Shown here piece after piece: positions 5,732-5,753 of a stretch of 5,753 nt of DNA. Under the pieces are notes generated by a model, which worked only from the letters and a program-made list of their open reading frames with translations, ran no database searches and was not told the DNA's origin. The stretch covers positions 1-5,753 of the forward strand of contig JAEWLX010000069.1 of NCBI GenBank assembly GCA_023457325.1. Direction: 5' to 3'. This DNA is from Bacillota bacterium (GTDB lineage: Bacteria > Bacillota_I > Bacilli_A > RFN20 > CAG-826). How positions within the stretch are numbered: position 1 is the stretch's first letter; the number at the start of each line of letters is the position of its first letter. The translations under genes and the position numbers were made by a program.

Positions 5732-5753
5732 TGCTTTTTCTAATTAAACTAAG
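5731..5753 (+). CDS. Start of a further operon gene (cut by right edge)
   Basis: ATG at 5731-5733 overlaps the preceding stop codon (TAATG) and is preceded by GGAG at 5720-5723 with a 7-base gap, so it is very likely a real start. Only MLFLIKL plus two bases are visible. A hydrophobic N terminus after a YybS-like gene would suit GdpP, the membrane-bound DHH-type c-di-AMP phosphodiesterase, but seven residues cannot support an identification. Confidence 0.6.

Overview
The window is AT-rich bacterial DNA with compact spacing, Shine-Dalgarno sites in front of some genes, and reading frames that use the standard stop codons (TAA and TAG end the genes; no in-frame TGA is read through). Gene content and protein style (a PcrA-type helicase, a YybS-like membrane protein, a small CGHC thioredoxin-fold protein) suggest a low-GC Gram-positive lineage, either Bacillota or a standard-code relative of the Mollicutes such as an Acholeplasma/Izemoplasma-type organism. 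The lineage is inference; no marker gene settles it.

Layout. Positions 1-1187 (minus strand) hold the N-terminal half or so of a UvrD/PcrA superfamily 1 DNA helicase that runs off the left edge, with its own promoter-like sequence at 1216-1244. Next, all on the minus strand, come three accessory-looking genes: a class II Fic AMP-transferase with a C-terminal winged-helix domain (1297-2352), a small exported or membrane-anchored thioredoxin-fold protein with a CGHC motif (2457-2903), and an AAA ATPase of the AAA_14/DUF4143 family (3020-4243). From 4409 the direction reverses: a 309-residue polytopic membrane protein (4409-5338), a 129-residue membrane protein with a Pro/Tyr/Gln-rich tail (5342-5731), and the first codons of a further gene (from 5731) form a tightly packed operon running off the right edge.

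The most distinctive signal is in the intergenic DNA. The Fic promoter carries two blocks, 54 bp apart, each an inverted pair of a 10-bp motif (TACTGCACTA / TACTGCATCA). The block ends are identical between copies while the middle 10 bp differ, and one block overlaps a good TTGAAA-N17-TAACAT promoter. The ATPase gene has a separate private motif (TTTGTGGAAA): two copies 41 bp apart upstream, one lying on its -35 region, and an inverted pair just after its stop codon. The outermost copies form a perfect 16-bp inverted repeat enclosing the whole ATPase gene (2972-4337). Both genes encode a winged-helix-like segment, so the simplest reading is two self-contained, self-regulating single-gene cassettes lying between a housekeeping helicase and a membrane-protein operon. 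Autoregulation is inference; the repeats are directly visible.

No rRNA, tRNA, CRISPR array or recognisable transposase is present, and no gap between genes exceeds 300 bases.
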